Assembly (NCBI RefSeq): GCF_000719705.1
Contig: NZ_JOHO01000072.1
Coordinates: 1 to 27,762 of the forward strand
Direction: 5' to 3'
DNA: 27,762 bases
From: Streptomyces sp. NRRL S-350
GTDB lineage: Bacteria; Actinomycetota; Actinomycetes; Streptomycetales; Streptomycetaceae
Part shown: positions 15,466 through 22,649 of the stretch, piece by piece
Layout of the letters: the number at the start of each line of letters is the position of its first letter
How positions within the stretch are numbered: the first letter of the stretch is position 1
Position numbers and translations under genes: made by a program
Notes under the pieces: generated by a model
The model's database searches: none
What the model saw: the letters and a program-made list of their open reading frames with translations, nothing else
Told to the model about the DNA's origin: nothing

Positions 15466-16893
15466 GTGCTGCCCACCGCCACGACGGTGCCGACCGACCG
15501 GCCTGCCCTGCTGCCCTCCCAGCGGGGCGGCCCGGCCGGTCGTTCCCGCCCCGACGGAAGCCGACCTGCCCCCGCCCCCGCCCCCACCGGCCCCGGGCGT
15601 GACCGGTCGGGCTCGCGAGCGCCGTGGCGCTCGCTGCGCCACCGCGGCATGCGGTGGTGGTCGCTGGCCAACCTGGTGTCGAACGCCGGCGCCTGGATGC
15701 AGCTGACCGTGCAGAACCTCCTGGTCCTCCAGCTGACCGGTTCGGCCACCGTCACCGGCCTGTCCCTCTCCCTCCAGGTGGCGCCCGGTCTGCTCCTCGG
15801 CCTGGTCGGCGGCGCAGCGGTCGACCGCTGGCCGCGCAAGCTCACGGCCGCCGTCAGCCAGGCGGCCCTGGCCGTGATCGCCTTCACCACGGCGGCCCTG
15901 GTCGCGTCGGGCTCGCTCAACGTGCCCGTCCTGATGGTCCTCGCCGTGCTCACCGGCCTGATCGCCACGGTCGAGGGCCCGGCCTGCGCCCTGCTGGGCA
16001 ACGATCTGGTGCCGCAGGAGGACGTGCCGTCGGCGATCTCGGTCGGCTCGGTCGTCCACAGCGTCGGGCGGCTGGCGGGCACCGCGCTGGCCGGTGTCAC
16101 CGTGGGGCTGTTCGGGATGGCGAGCGCCTACCTGGCCAACGGCGTCTCGTTCGTGCTGGTGGCGCTGGTCATCCCGTTCCTGCGGCCCGCCGCGGGGGTG
16201 GGCGCGGCGGGCGAGGCCGCGGCCGCGGCGCCGGCCCGGCAGGGCGTCCGGGACGGCATCGCCTTCTTCCGCAGCCGGCGACGCCTGGTCGCGCTGGCCG
16301 GCCTCACCGGGCTCGGGTCCGTCCTGGGCCGCAACTACGGGCTCACGCTGGCGGCCCTGGTCAGCGGTGCTCTGCACGGCGGAGCCGGGGAGTACGGGCT
16401 CATCGCCACCGTCCTGGCGGTCGGCGGTACGGCGGGGGCCGTGCTCGCCGGGCGCCTGCGCAACCCCTCGGTGCGACTGGTGGCGGGGCTGACGGCCGCC
16501 GGCGGCGCCCTGCAGGCGTTGGCGGGGCTCTCGCCGACGGTGCTGTTCCTGGCCCTGCTGGTGGTCCCGATGGCCGTGCTGGAGTCCCTGAGCGACACCG
16601 CCACCACCACCATCCTGCAGACCGACCCGCCGGCCCATCTGCGCGGGCGGGTGCTGGGCGCGTGGCGCAGCGTCAGTACGGTCTGGGGTCTGGCGGGGCC
16701 GCCGTTGCTGGGCGCCTCGATCCAACTGCTGGGCGCCCGGGGCGCGCTGGTGACCGGGGGCCTGCTGGTCGGCGGGACGGTCAGCGGTGCGGCCGCGTCG
16801 GTCCGGCGCCGGTCGGCGGGCGCCCCGGCGGCCCCGAGCGCGCTGCCGGCCCCGGCGGCCCCGCACCCCGAGCCGGTCGCGGTCCTGGCCTGA
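15466..16893 (+). CDS. MFS exporter (MFS_3 / EntS-like)
   Basis: This 475-residue integral membrane protein has about 12 hydrophobic segments. After a ~60-residue Pro/Arg-rich cytoplasmic leader the first membrane block is WSLANLVSNAGAWMQLTVQNLLVLQLTGSA. The MFS loop motif GGAAVDRWPRK (115-125) lies between helices 2 and 3. This is typical of the MFS_3 group that includes enterobactin exporter EntS and macrolide efflux proteins. The GTG at 15466 is the first possible start because a TGA lies just upstream in frame; GTG codons a few residues in could be used instead. The substrate is unknown. Its position between the glycan operon and gmhB may be coincidental. A hairpin follows at 16912. Confidence 0.87.
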   Translation: MLPTATTVPTDRPALLPSQRGGPAGRSRPDGSRPAPAPAPTGPGRDRSGSRAPWRSLRHRGMRWWSLANLVSNAGAWMQLTVQNLLVLQLTGSATVTGLSLSLQVAPGLLLGLVGGAAVDRWPRKLTAAVSQAALAVIAFTTAALVASGSLNVPVLMVLAVLTGLIATVEGPACALLGNDLVPQEDVPSAISVGSVVHSVGRLAGTALAGVTVGLFGMASAYLANGVSFVLVALVIPFLRPAAGVGAAGEAAAAAPARQGVRDGIAFFRSRRRLVALAGLTGLGSVLGRNYGLTLAALVSGALHGGAGEYGLIATVLAVGGTAGAVLAGRLRNPSVRLVAGLTAAGGALQALAGLSPTVLFLALLVVPMAVLESLSDTATTTILQTDPPAHLRGRVLGAWRSVSTVWGLAGPPLLGASIQLLGARGALVTGGLLVGGTVSGAAASVRRRSAGAPAAPSALPAPAAPHPEPVAVLA

Positions 16894-16911
16894 CGCCGCG
16901 CCCCGCTCCCG

Positions 16912-16933
16912 GCCCACCGGTGACACGGTGGGC
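16912..16933 (+). terminator. Hairpin after the MFS exporter
   Basis: GCCCACCG (16912-16919) and CGGTGGGC (16926-16933) form a perfect 8-bp stem with a 6-base loop, 19 bases after the stop codon. Confidence 0.65.
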
Positions 16934-17097
16934 GTGGGGCCGCCGTGCTCGGGGGGCCACCGTGCTCCAGGCCCACCGGCTGCGGTCGCGAACTCCGGAC
17001 CGGTCGCTGATGCTGGTCGTGCCGCCGCACCCCCTGGGGGTGGGCTCGCCGTTTCGTCCCCCGGTCCGGCAACCGGGCGAGCAGGGAGTCCGACGCA

Positions 17098-17709
17098 ATG
17101 ACCCTCGTCACCCCGCCCTCCGGCCTCTGGCTCTACACCGCCCCGAGCCCGGAGCGCCCTGCCCCGCTCCGGTCGGACGCGCCCGCCGCGGTGCTCTTCG
17201 ACCGGGACGGGACGCTGGTCGAGGACGTGCCGTACAACGGCGATCCGGCCCTGGTCCGGCCCTTTCCCACCGCACGGGAAGCCTTGGACCTGCTCCGGGC
17301 GAACGGCGTGGCGGTCGGCGTCGTCAGCAACCAGTCCGGCGTCGCCCGCGGCCTGCTCGACCGGGCCCGCCACGACGCCGTACGGGCCCGGGTGGAGGAG
17401 TTGCTGGGACGGTTCGACGTCTGGGCGGTCTGCCCGCACGGGCCGCTGGACGGCTGCGGCTGCCGCAAGCCCGCGCCCGGGCTGGTGGTCGCCGCGTGCG
17501 GGGCGCTGGGCGTCCCGGCGTCCCGGGCCGCCGTGGTCGGGGACATCGGCTCCGACGTGGCGGCCGCCCGGGCCGCCGGGGCCCGCGCCGTGCTGGTCCC
17601 CACCCCGGTCACCCGCGCCGAGGAGGTCGCCGCCGCCGGCGAGCGGGCCGCCGACCTCCTCGGCGCGGTCCGTCTCCTGCTCGGTCCGCCGGTCGTGAAC
17701 CCGCGTTGA
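17098..17709 (+). CDS. gmhB: GmhB-type HAD phosphatase (heptose-1,7-bisphosphate 7-phosphatase)
   Basis: This 203-residue HAD-IIIA phosphatase has nucleophile motif FDRDGTL (34-40, D35/D37), SNQSGVARGL (77-86), the zinc loop CPH...CGC (C112, H114, C120, C122) followed by RKPAPGL (123-129, K124), and VVGDIGSDV (146-154, D149/D153). The Cys-His-Cys-Cys zinc loop marks the GmhB/histidinol-phosphatase subgroup. Histidine genes are absent from this window while gmhA and hldE are nearby, so heptose 1,7-bisphosphate is the preferred substrate. About 30 extra N-terminal residues precede the catalytic domain. The ATG at 17098 has AGGGAG upstream. It is separated from the operon by the PIG-L-like and MFS genes and a terminator, so it is probably transcribed alone. 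Histidinol phosphatase is the main alternative. Confidence 0.85.
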   Translation: MTLVTPPSGLWLYTAPSPERPAPLRSDAPAAVLFDRDGTLVEDVPYNGDPALVRPFPTAREALDLLRANGVAVGVVSNQSGVARGLLDRARHDAVRARVEELLGRFDVWAVCPHGPLDGCGCRKPAPGLVVAACGALGVPASRAAVVGDIGSDVAAARAAGARAVLVPTPVTRAEEVAAAGERAADLLGAVRLLLGPPVVNPR

Positions 17710-17717
17710 GGACGCCG

Positions 17718-17751
17718 CCGCACCCTCGGCGACGGGAGCGGCCGGGTGCGG
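17718..17751 (+). terminator. Hairpin after gmhB
   Basis: CCGCACCC (17718-17725) and GGGTGCGG (17744-17751) are a perfect 8-bp inverted repeat around 18 bases, starting 8 bases after the stop codon. Confidence 0.55.
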
Positions 17752-17808
17752 ACGACCGAGGTGCCGAGCAGGGCGGCGTCGGCCGGTGCGGCGTGAGAGG
17801 CTCGCGCC

Positions 17809-18792
17809 ATGGAACAACGCGTACTCGGCCGGACCGGCCGTCCCGTCTCGATCGTCGGACTCGGCACCTGGCAGCTCGGTGCGGACTGGGGGGACGTCCG
17901 GGAGGAGGACGCCCTGGCCGTGCTGGACGCCTCCGTGGCGGACGGTGTCACGCTCTTCGACACCGCCGACGTCTACGGTGACGGCCGCAGCGAGCGGCTG
18001 ATCGGCCGCTTCCTGAAGGAGCGCGCGGACGCCCGGATGTTCGTCGCCACCAAGTTCGGCCGCCGGGCCGAGCAGCGGCCCGAGCACTACCACCTCGCGA
18101 ACTTCCGTGCCTGGGCGGACCGTTCACGGGCCAACCTGGGCGTGGAGCGGTTGGACCTGGTGCAGTTGCACTGCCCGCCGACGCCCGTCTACTCCTCGGA
18201 CGAGGTGTTCGACGCCCTGGACACCCTGGTGGCGGAGGAGCGGATCGCCGCCTACGGGGTGAGCGTGGAGACGTGCGCGGAGGCGCTGACCGCGATCGCG
18301 CGCCCGGGCGTCGCGAGCGTGCAGATCATCCTGAACGCGTTCCGGCTCAAGCCGCTGGAGCGGGTACTGCCCGCGGCGGAGGCGGCCGGGGTCGGAATCC
18401 TGGCGCGGGTGCCGCTCGCCTCCGGGCTGCTCTCCGGCCGCTACAGCGAGCGGACCGTCTTCGCCGCCGACGACCACCGCACCTACAACCGCCACGGCGA
18501 GGCCTTCGACCAGGGCGAGACCTTCTCCGGCGTCGACTTCGCGACGGGCGTCGAGGCGGCGCGGGAGTTCGCCGCGCTCGCACCCGGGGGCGCCACTCCG
18601 GCGCAGACGGCGCTGCGCTGGATCGTCCAGCAGCCCGGGGTGACGGCGGTGATCCCCGGTGCCCGCAACGTGGCGCAGGCGCGCTCCAACGCCGCGGCCG
18701 CCGGGCTGGCGCCGTTGCCCGTGGCCACGCTCGACGCCGTGCGGGAGCTGTACGACCGCCGGATCCGGCCGCAGGTGCACGACCGCTGGTAG
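17809..18792 (+). CDS. Aldo/keto reductase
   Basis: This 327-residue protein of the AKR superfamily has the catalytic tetrad in place: D51 and Y56 (FDTADVYGDG), K82 (VATKFG) and H121 (LVQLHCPP). The C-terminal phosphate-binding region WIVQQPGVTAVIPGARN holds NADP(H). The protein has normal length for YhdN/IolS-like actinobacterial AKRs, which reduce aldehydes or ketones, including sugars. The ATG at 17809 has GAGAGG upstream. It is flanked by terminators on both sides and so appears monocistronic. The substrate cannot be predicted. Confidence 0.92.
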   Translation: MEQRVLGRTGRPVSIVGLGTWQLGADWGDVREEDALAVLDASVADGVTLFDTADVYGDGRSERLIGRFLKERADARMFVATKFGRRAEQRPEHYHLANFRAWADRSRANLGVERLDLVQLHCPPTPVYSSDEVFDALDTLVAEERIAAYGVSVETCAEALTAIARPGVASVQIILNAFRLKPLERVLPAAEAAGVGILARVPLASGLLSGRYSERTVFAADDHRTYNRHGEAFDQGETFSGVDFATGVEAAREFAALAPGGATPAQTALRWIVQQPGVTAVIPGARNVAQARSNAAAAGLAPLPVATLDAVRELYDRRIRPQVHDRW

Positions 18793-18807
18793 CCACGGGC
18801 ACGCCTG

Positions 18808-18835
18808 CCGGCGCGGTGGGACCGACCGCGTCCGG
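18808..18835 (+). terminator. Hairpin after the aldo/keto reductase
   Basis: CCGGCGCGGT (18808-18817) pairs with ACCGCG-T-CCGG (18825-18835), with a single bulged T and a 7-base loop, beginning 15 bases after the stop codon. Confidence 0.55.
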
Positions 18836-19128
18836 CCGGAAGCCGTGGCGCGCCCGCGGGGGCCGGCTGCTTCTTCCTGCGGCGTTCGGGCGGTTCCCCG
18901 GGGCCCGGGGGTCGGGGTCGAGGTACCCCTGGCGTGGCGCTCGGCATCACCGTGGGGTTGCGGTGGACGGAGAGCCGGTCGGTCTCCGGGCCGCCGGACG
19001 AGCTTGGCCAGGTCGTGCTCCGGCCACGCGCCGGGCGGGGCATGGACGACGGGTCCGACGCCCGCGGGCCCCGGGAAGGCGGCCTTGGGCGCGCGGCTGC
19101 GCGGGTTGTCGGGGTCCTTGGGCGGGCG

Positions 19129-19152
19129 CTGTCCGACCGGTCGGCCGGACAG
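19129..19152 (-). terminator. Hairpin after the metallo-hydrolase gene
   Basis: CTGTCCG (19129-19135) and CGGACAG (19146-19152) form a 7-bp stem. The loop region also contains the 12-bp palindrome CCGACCGGTCGG (19133-19144). It lies 8 bases beyond the stop codon of the minus-strand gene. Confidence 0.5.
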
Positions 19153-19160
19153 GCGGGCGG

Positions 19161-20060
19161 TCAGGCCGGGGGGACGGGCCGCAGCCGGTAGGCGTCCCCG
19201 TGGACGACGACCCGGCCGGCGGTGGGCGGGGCGAAGTGGGTGCCCAGGAGGAGGGTGTCCGTGCCGGCGAGGGACGCGAGCAGCGCGCGGCGGGTGGCCT
19301 CGGACCGCTGGGGGTCGATGTCGACGCAGGCGCCGATGGCGGGGTGGGCGAGCTGCACCGGATGGTGGACGCAGTCGCCGGTGATCAGCGCCGTCTCGCC
19401 CCGGCTGGTCAGTTCGACGGCGACATGGCCGGGCGTGTGGCCGGGAGTCGGCAGCAGGCGCAGGCCGGGGAGGATCCGCACACCGTCGGCCGGGACGTCG
19501 ACCAGGTCCAGCAGACCGGCCCGCTCGACCGGGACCACCGAGTCGCGGAACATCTGGCGGCGCGCCTCCTCCATGTCGTATCCGGCCCAGAACTCGCGTT
19601 CGGCGCGGGCGGTGAGGTAGCGGGCGCCGGGGAAGGTGGGCACCCACTCGCCGTCCGCCGACCGGGTGTTCCAACCGACGTGGTCGGCGTGCAGGTGGGT
19701 GAGGAGCACCAGGTCGACGGAGTCGGGCGGGAAGCCGGCGGCGGTGAGGCGCTCCGGGTAGTCGGTGCGCAGGTCGTGCCAGGCGGGGTTGGCGCGCTCC
19801 TTGCCGTTGCCGATGCCGGTGTCGACGAGCACGCGCAGGCCGTCGACGACGAACGCGAAGCTGTGGCTGTCGAGGTGGAGGGCGCCGTCGTGGCCGGCGA
19901 AGTCGGGGCGCAGCCAGTCCTGGCCGGCCACCACCTCCGGGGTGGCGTCGGGCAGCAGCCACGGCCCGGTCTCGGGCGGCAGCGCGACCTCGTCGATGCG
20001 GTGGACGGTGACGTCGCCCACGGTCCAGGAGGGGGCGGTGGCGGCGGGGGGCTTGGGCAT
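19161..20060 (-). CDS. Metallo-beta-lactamase-fold hydrolase (lactonase-like)
   Basis: This 299-residue protein has a complete binuclear metal site: HLHADH (H122, H124, D126, H127), PTPGHTPGH (H208), TGDC (D229) and THFAPP (H275). The arrangement and the motif THLHADHVGWNT are those of the MBL-fold group that includes AHL lactonase-like and related ester/lactone hydrolases. No signal peptide is seen, so it should act in the cytoplasm. It is divergently transcribed from the AtzG-like/amidase operon across a 208-base gap containing two TetR-type operators, so the genes are probably co-regulated. The natural substrate is unknown; a lactone, ester or amide-derived intermediate is inferred. A weaker minus-strand promoter must lie near 20100-20150. 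Confidence 0.9.
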   Translation of the reverse strand: MPKPPAATAPSWTVGDVTVHRIDEVALPPETGPWLLPDATPEVVAGQDWLRPDFAGHDGALHLDSHSFAFVVDGLRVLVDTGIGNGKERANPAWHDLRTDYPERLTAAGFPPDSVDLVLLTHLHADHVGWNTRSADGEWVPTFPGARYLTARAEREFWAGYDMEEARRQMFRDSVVPVERAGLLDLVDVPADGVRILPGLRLLPTPGHTPGHVAVELTSRGETALITGDCVHHPVQLAHPAIGACVDIDPQRSEATRRALLASLAGTDTLLLGTHFAPPTAGRVVVHGDAYRLRPVPPA

Positions 20061-20149
20061 GTCCGGTCGCTTCCTCTGTTCTTCGGCTGCTCTTCGGTCG
20101 AGGTGGGCGGCCTAGTGCGGTGACGTCAGGCCCGGGAGTCCCCGACTCT

Positions 20150-20174
20150 TAAACGCAATGCAATTGCTTTAAGG
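20150..20174. promoter_or_regulatory. TetR-type operator, site 1
   Basis: TAAACGCAA (20150-20158), 7 bases, then GCTTTAAGG (20166-20174). Both arms and the spacing are identical to the site just before the tetR start (22006-22030). The site is an imperfect inverted repeat of CTTAAA(C)GC and sits midway between the divergent hydrolase and amidase-operon starts. It overlaps the -35 element of the predicted plus-strand promoter. Confidence 0.75.
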
Positions 20175-20192
20175 GACGATAGGACCTACAGT
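20164..20192 (+). promoter_or_regulatory. Predicted promoter of the AtzG-like/amidase operon
   Basis: TTGCTT (20164-20169), a 17-base spacer and TACAGT (20187-20192) make a sigma-70/HrdB-like promoter 76 bases before the GTG at 20269. The -35 lies within operator site 1 and operator site 2 starts 4 bases after the -10, so a bound repressor would cover it. No start-site data are available; this is a sequence reading only. Confidence 0.5.
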
Positions 20193-20196
20193 CGGG

Positions 20197-20221
20197 CTAA
20201 CGCAAACCATTAGCTTTTGCC
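20197..20221. promoter_or_regulatory. TetR-type operator, site 2 (diverged)
   Basis: CTAACGCAA, 7 bases, then GCTTTTGCC. It keeps the core AACGCAA-N7-GCTTT with the same spacing as the other two sites but has diverged outer bases. It lies 47 bases downstream of site 1 and covers the expected transcription start. Confidence 0.5.
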
Positions 20222-20268
20222 AGGGATGCTCCGTCACTCCAGCGCCCGTCAGGACAGGAGAGGAATCC

Positions 20269-20568
20269 GTGCCGCCCACCGAGACCACGCCCCCCGAGAT
20301 CACGACCGGCGAAATCACGTCCGGCGAAATCACGTCCGGCGAAATCACGTCCGGCGAAGTCGCGCCCACCGACCTCACGCCCCCCGAGGCCGCCCGCTGG
20401 GCCGCCCGGGCCGGACTCCGGCTCCCCGGCGACCGCCACACCGCGGTCGCGGCCACCGCCAACCACATCCACTCCGTCGTCTCGGTGCTGCGCGAGCTGG
20501 ACCTCGGGGACACCCCGCCCGCCGGCGCCTACCACGCGGGACAGGAGACGCGCGATGCAGCCGTATGA
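20269..20568 (+). CDS. Small AtzG/GatC-like protein, probable amidase partner
   Basis: This 99-residue protein starts at the GTG at 20269 with AGGAGAGGA upstream. Residues about 10-31 are a tandem EITSGEITSG repeat. The C-terminal ~60 residues (TPPEAARWAARAGLRL, then VAATANHIHSVVSVLRELDLGD and PPAGAYHAGQE) have the helical pattern of AtzG-like/GatC-like small subunits, which stabilise an amidase-signature partner. The gene overlaps the amidase start by 14 bp, which fits a two-subunit enzyme. The match rests on pattern and context rather than strict motifs, so the call is moderate. Confidence 0.65.
   Translation: MPPTETTPPEITTGEITSGEITSGEITSGEVAPTDLTPPEAARWAARAGLRLPGDRHTAVAATANHIHSVVSVLRELDLGDTPPAGAYHAGQETRDAAV
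20296..20355 (+). repeat. Tandem 15-bp repeat within the AtzG-like gene
   Basis: Three perfect copies of GAAATCACGTCCGGC (20311-20325, 20326-20340, 20341-20355) follow a degenerate copy at 20296-20310. Each encodes EITSG, and the period keeps the reading frame, so copy number could vary without a frameshift. Confidence 0.9.
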
Positions 20569-21973
20569 GCTGTCCCTCGCCGCCGCCGCGCGGCAGATCC
20601 GGGCCCGTCGGCTCTCCCCCGTCGAGCTGGTCGACTCCGTCCTCGACCGCATCGAGCAGGTGGATCCGCAGGTCCGGGCCTACGTCGCGGTCACCGCGGA
20701 GCAGGCCCGCGGCGCGGCGCGCGAGGCCGAGCGGGAAGCGGCCCGGGGCGTGTTCCGGGGGCCGCTGCACGGCGTCCCGGCCGGCCTCAAGGACCTGATC
20801 GACGTCGCCGGAACGCCCACCACGGCCAGCTCCCGCGTCCGGGCCGGCCACCGCGCGGCCGCCGACAGCACGGTCGCCGCCCGGCTGCGGGCCGCCGGCG
20901 CGGTCCTGGTCGGCAAGACCCACACCCACGAGTTCGCCTACGGCCTGACCACTCCGCAGACCGGCAACGCCTGGGACGGCGGCCGGGTCGCCGGAGGCTC
21001 CAGCGGCGGGTCCGCCGTCGCGGTCGCCGCCGGAGCGGCGACCTTCGCCCTCGGCACCGACACCGGCGGCTCGATCCGGGTGCCCGCCGCCCTGAACGGC
21101 GTGGTCGGCCTCAAGCCGACGTACGGGCTGGTGCCCCGCCACGGCATCACGTCGCTGTCCTGGTCGCTCGACCACGTCGGCCCGATCACCCGCACCGTCG
21201 AGGACGCGGCCCTGGTCCTCACCGCCCTCGCCGGCCACGACCCCCGTGACCCCGCCTCGGTGGACCGGCCCGCCGTCGACCACCGGCCCGAGCAGGAGCC
21301 GGACCTGACGGGCGTGCGCGTCGGGGTGCCGGGCAACTACTACTTCGACCACGTCGACGCGGAGGTGGCGGCCGCCGTCCGCCGAGCCGTCGCGCAGCTG
21401 GAGGCGCTCGGCACCCGGCTCGTCGAGGTCGACATCCCGATGACCCGCTACATCCAGGCCATCCAGTGGGGCCTGATGGTGCCGGAGGCCACCGCGTACC
21501 ACGAGCGCACCCTGCGCACCGTCCCCGAGCTGTACCAGGCGGACGTCCGGATCCTCCTGGAGGCCGGCGAGCTGATGGGCGCGGGCGACTACCTGCGGGC
21601 CCAGCGCGCCCGGACGCTGATGCGCGGCGAGTGGAACCGCATCCTGGAGGAGGTCGACGTGATCGCCGCCCCGGCCGTCCCGATGACCGCGGTCCGGGTC
21701 GGCCAGGAGACCGCCACCTGGCCCGACGGCACGACCGAGCAGGTGTCCGACGCCTACGTCCGCCTCTCCTCCCCCGCCAACATCACCGGACTGCCCGCCC
21801 TGTCCGTCCCGGTCGGCCACGACACGGCGGGTTTGCCCATCGGCATGCAGCTGCTCGGGCGCCCCTTCGACGAGCGGACGCTGCTGCGGGTCGGCCACGC
21901 CTACGAGCGGACGCAGCCCGCCCGGGTACTCGCGCCCCTCGCAGCCCCCGCCACCCCGGTCGCCCCAGAGTGA
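20555..21973 (+). CDS. Amidase-signature hydrolase (AtzE/GatA-like)
   Basis: This 472-residue amidase-signature enzyme has an intact Ser-cisSer-Lys triad: K79 in GLKDLID, S149 in GGSSGG and the nucleophile S173 in GTDTGGSIRVPAA. It hydrolyses a carboxamide to acid and ammonia. GatA and AtzE are the closest named groups in outline; the neighbouring AtzG-like protein favours an AtzE-type two-subunit amidase over a tRNA amidotransferase, because no gatB is present. The ATG at 20555 lies inside the end of the upstream gene with ACAGGAGA as ribosome binding site. The gene is part of a unit with a TetR regulator downstream and an MBL-fold hydrolase divergent. The natural amide is unknown. Confidence 0.92.
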   Translation: MQPYELSLAAAARQIRARRLSPVELVDSVLDRIEQVDPQVRAYVAVTAEQARGAAREAEREAARGVFRGPLHGVPAGLKDLIDVAGTPTTASSRVRAGHRAAADSTVAARLRAAGAVLVGKTHTHEFAYGLTTPQTGNAWDGGRVAGGSSGGSAVAVAAGAATFALGTDTGGSIRVPAALNGVVGLKPTYGLVPRHGITSLSWSLDHVGPITRTVEDAALVLTALAGHDPRDPASVDRPAVDHRPEQEPDLTGVRVGVPGNYYFDHVDAEVAAAVRRAVAQLEALGTRLVEVDIPMTRYIQAIQWGLMVPEATAYHERTLRTVPELYQADVRILLEAGELMGAGDYLRAQRARTLMRGEWNRILEEVDVIAAPAVPMTAVRVGQETATWPDGTTEQVSDAYVRLSSPANITGLPALSVPVGHDTAGLPIGMQLLGRPFDERTLLRVGHAYERTQPARVLAPLAAPATPVAPE

Positions 21974-22005
21974 CGGTCCGCCTCGGCGAGCCCAGGACGG
22001 CCCGC

Positions 22006-22030
22006 TAAACGCAAGAACTGTGCTTTAAGG
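22006..22030. promoter_or_regulatory. TetR-type operator in front of tetR
   Basis: TAAACGCAA (22006-22014), 7 bases, GCTTTAAGG (22022-22030): arms identical to site 1 at 20150. It ends 7 bases before the tetR ATG, so it covers the ribosome-binding region and any leader, which fits autoregulation. Confidence 0.72.
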
Positions 22031-22037
22031 TGGTGCC

Positions 22038-22649
22038 ATGAGTCGCAGACAGATGGTGCGCCCCGGCGGACGCAGCGCCCGGGTCCAGGCAGCGGTGCAC
22101 TCCGCCGTGCGTGAGCTCCTGGCGGAGGTGGGGCGCGAGGCGCTGACCGTCCCGCTGGTCGCCCAGCGCGCCGACGTCACCCCGTCGACGATCTACCGCC
22201 GCTGGGGCGACCTGGCAGAACTGCTCTCGGACGTCGCGGTGGAACGGCTGCGCCCCGACGGCGAGCCGGAGGACCACGGCGACCTTCGCTCCGACCTCAC
22301 GGCCTGGGCCGAAGAGTTCCTCGACGAGATGTCGTCCGGCTCGGGCCGCGCCTACGTCCGGGACGCCCTGCTCGGCGACCCGGACGGCAGCAACGCCGGC
22401 CGGTGCTCGGCCTACGCGGCCGAACAGCTCGACGTCATCCTCGACCGCGCGACCGCCCGCGACGAGGACACCCCCGACGTCGAAGCCGCCATGGACCGCG
22501 TCGTCGCCCCCATGATGTACCGCATCCTCTTCCGGCCGGCCGGGCTCGACGCCGCGTACGCCCGTCGGCTCGTGACCGACCTCCTCGGCGCCCGCGGACG
22601 ATCCGCCGCCGGCGACGCGGAGCCCGCTACAGCCAGTCACGGCGCTTGA
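22038..22649 (+). CDS. TetR-family transcriptional regulator
   Basis: This 203-residue protein has an N-terminal TetR helix-turn-helix: LTVPLVAQRADVTPSTIYRRWGDLAELL (36-63), with the typical TIYRRW recognition segment. The C-terminal ligand-binding part resembles the TetR_C group found with many actinobacterial hydrolases. The ATG at 22038 follows the operator-like site; AAGG in that site may serve as ribosome binding site. The same site occurs twice between the hydrolase and amidase genes, so the protein is inferred to repress itself and both divergent units. Its 3' end overlaps the converging CorA gene by 23 bp. The ligand is unknown, probably an amide or lactone. Confidence 0.93.
   Translation: MSRRQMVRPGGRSARVQAAVHSAVRELLAEVGREALTVPLVAQRADVTPSTIYRRWGDLAELLSDVAVERLRPDGEPEDHGDLRSDLTAWAEEFLDEMSSGSGRAYVRDALLGDPDGSNAGRCSAYAAEQLDVILDRATARDEDTPDVEAAMDRVVAPMMYRILFRPAGLDAAYARRLVTDLLGARGRSAAGDAEPATASHGA

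Larger units (their letters stand above)
18793..19160. other. Intergenic region between converging genes
   Basis: This 368-base stretch lies between the ends of the AKR gene (plus) and the metallo-hydrolase gene (minus). It holds a bulged hairpin at 18808-18835 inside a longer pairing of GCCACGG (18792-18798) with CCGTGGC (18843-18849), and a hairpin at 19129-19152. The rest is GC-rich. Open frames exist on both strands (for example plus 18934-19191) but have neither ribosome binding sites nor recognisable motifs. Confidence 0.5.

Noticed and set aside
15277..18093. Minus-strand open frame of 938 codons antisense to the MFS, gmhB and AKR genes
   Set aside because: Translation is low-complexity; the opposing frames have clear motifs and ribosome binding sites.
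18934..19191. Possible small gene of 85 codons in the gap after the AKR gene
   Set aside because: No ribosome binding site and no recognisable motif; it runs into the 3' end of the minus-strand hydrolase gene.
20555..21973. GatA subunit of the tRNA amidotransferase
   Set aside because: No gatB or typical gatC is adjacent, the gene is under a local TetR-type operator and its small partner is AtzG-like.
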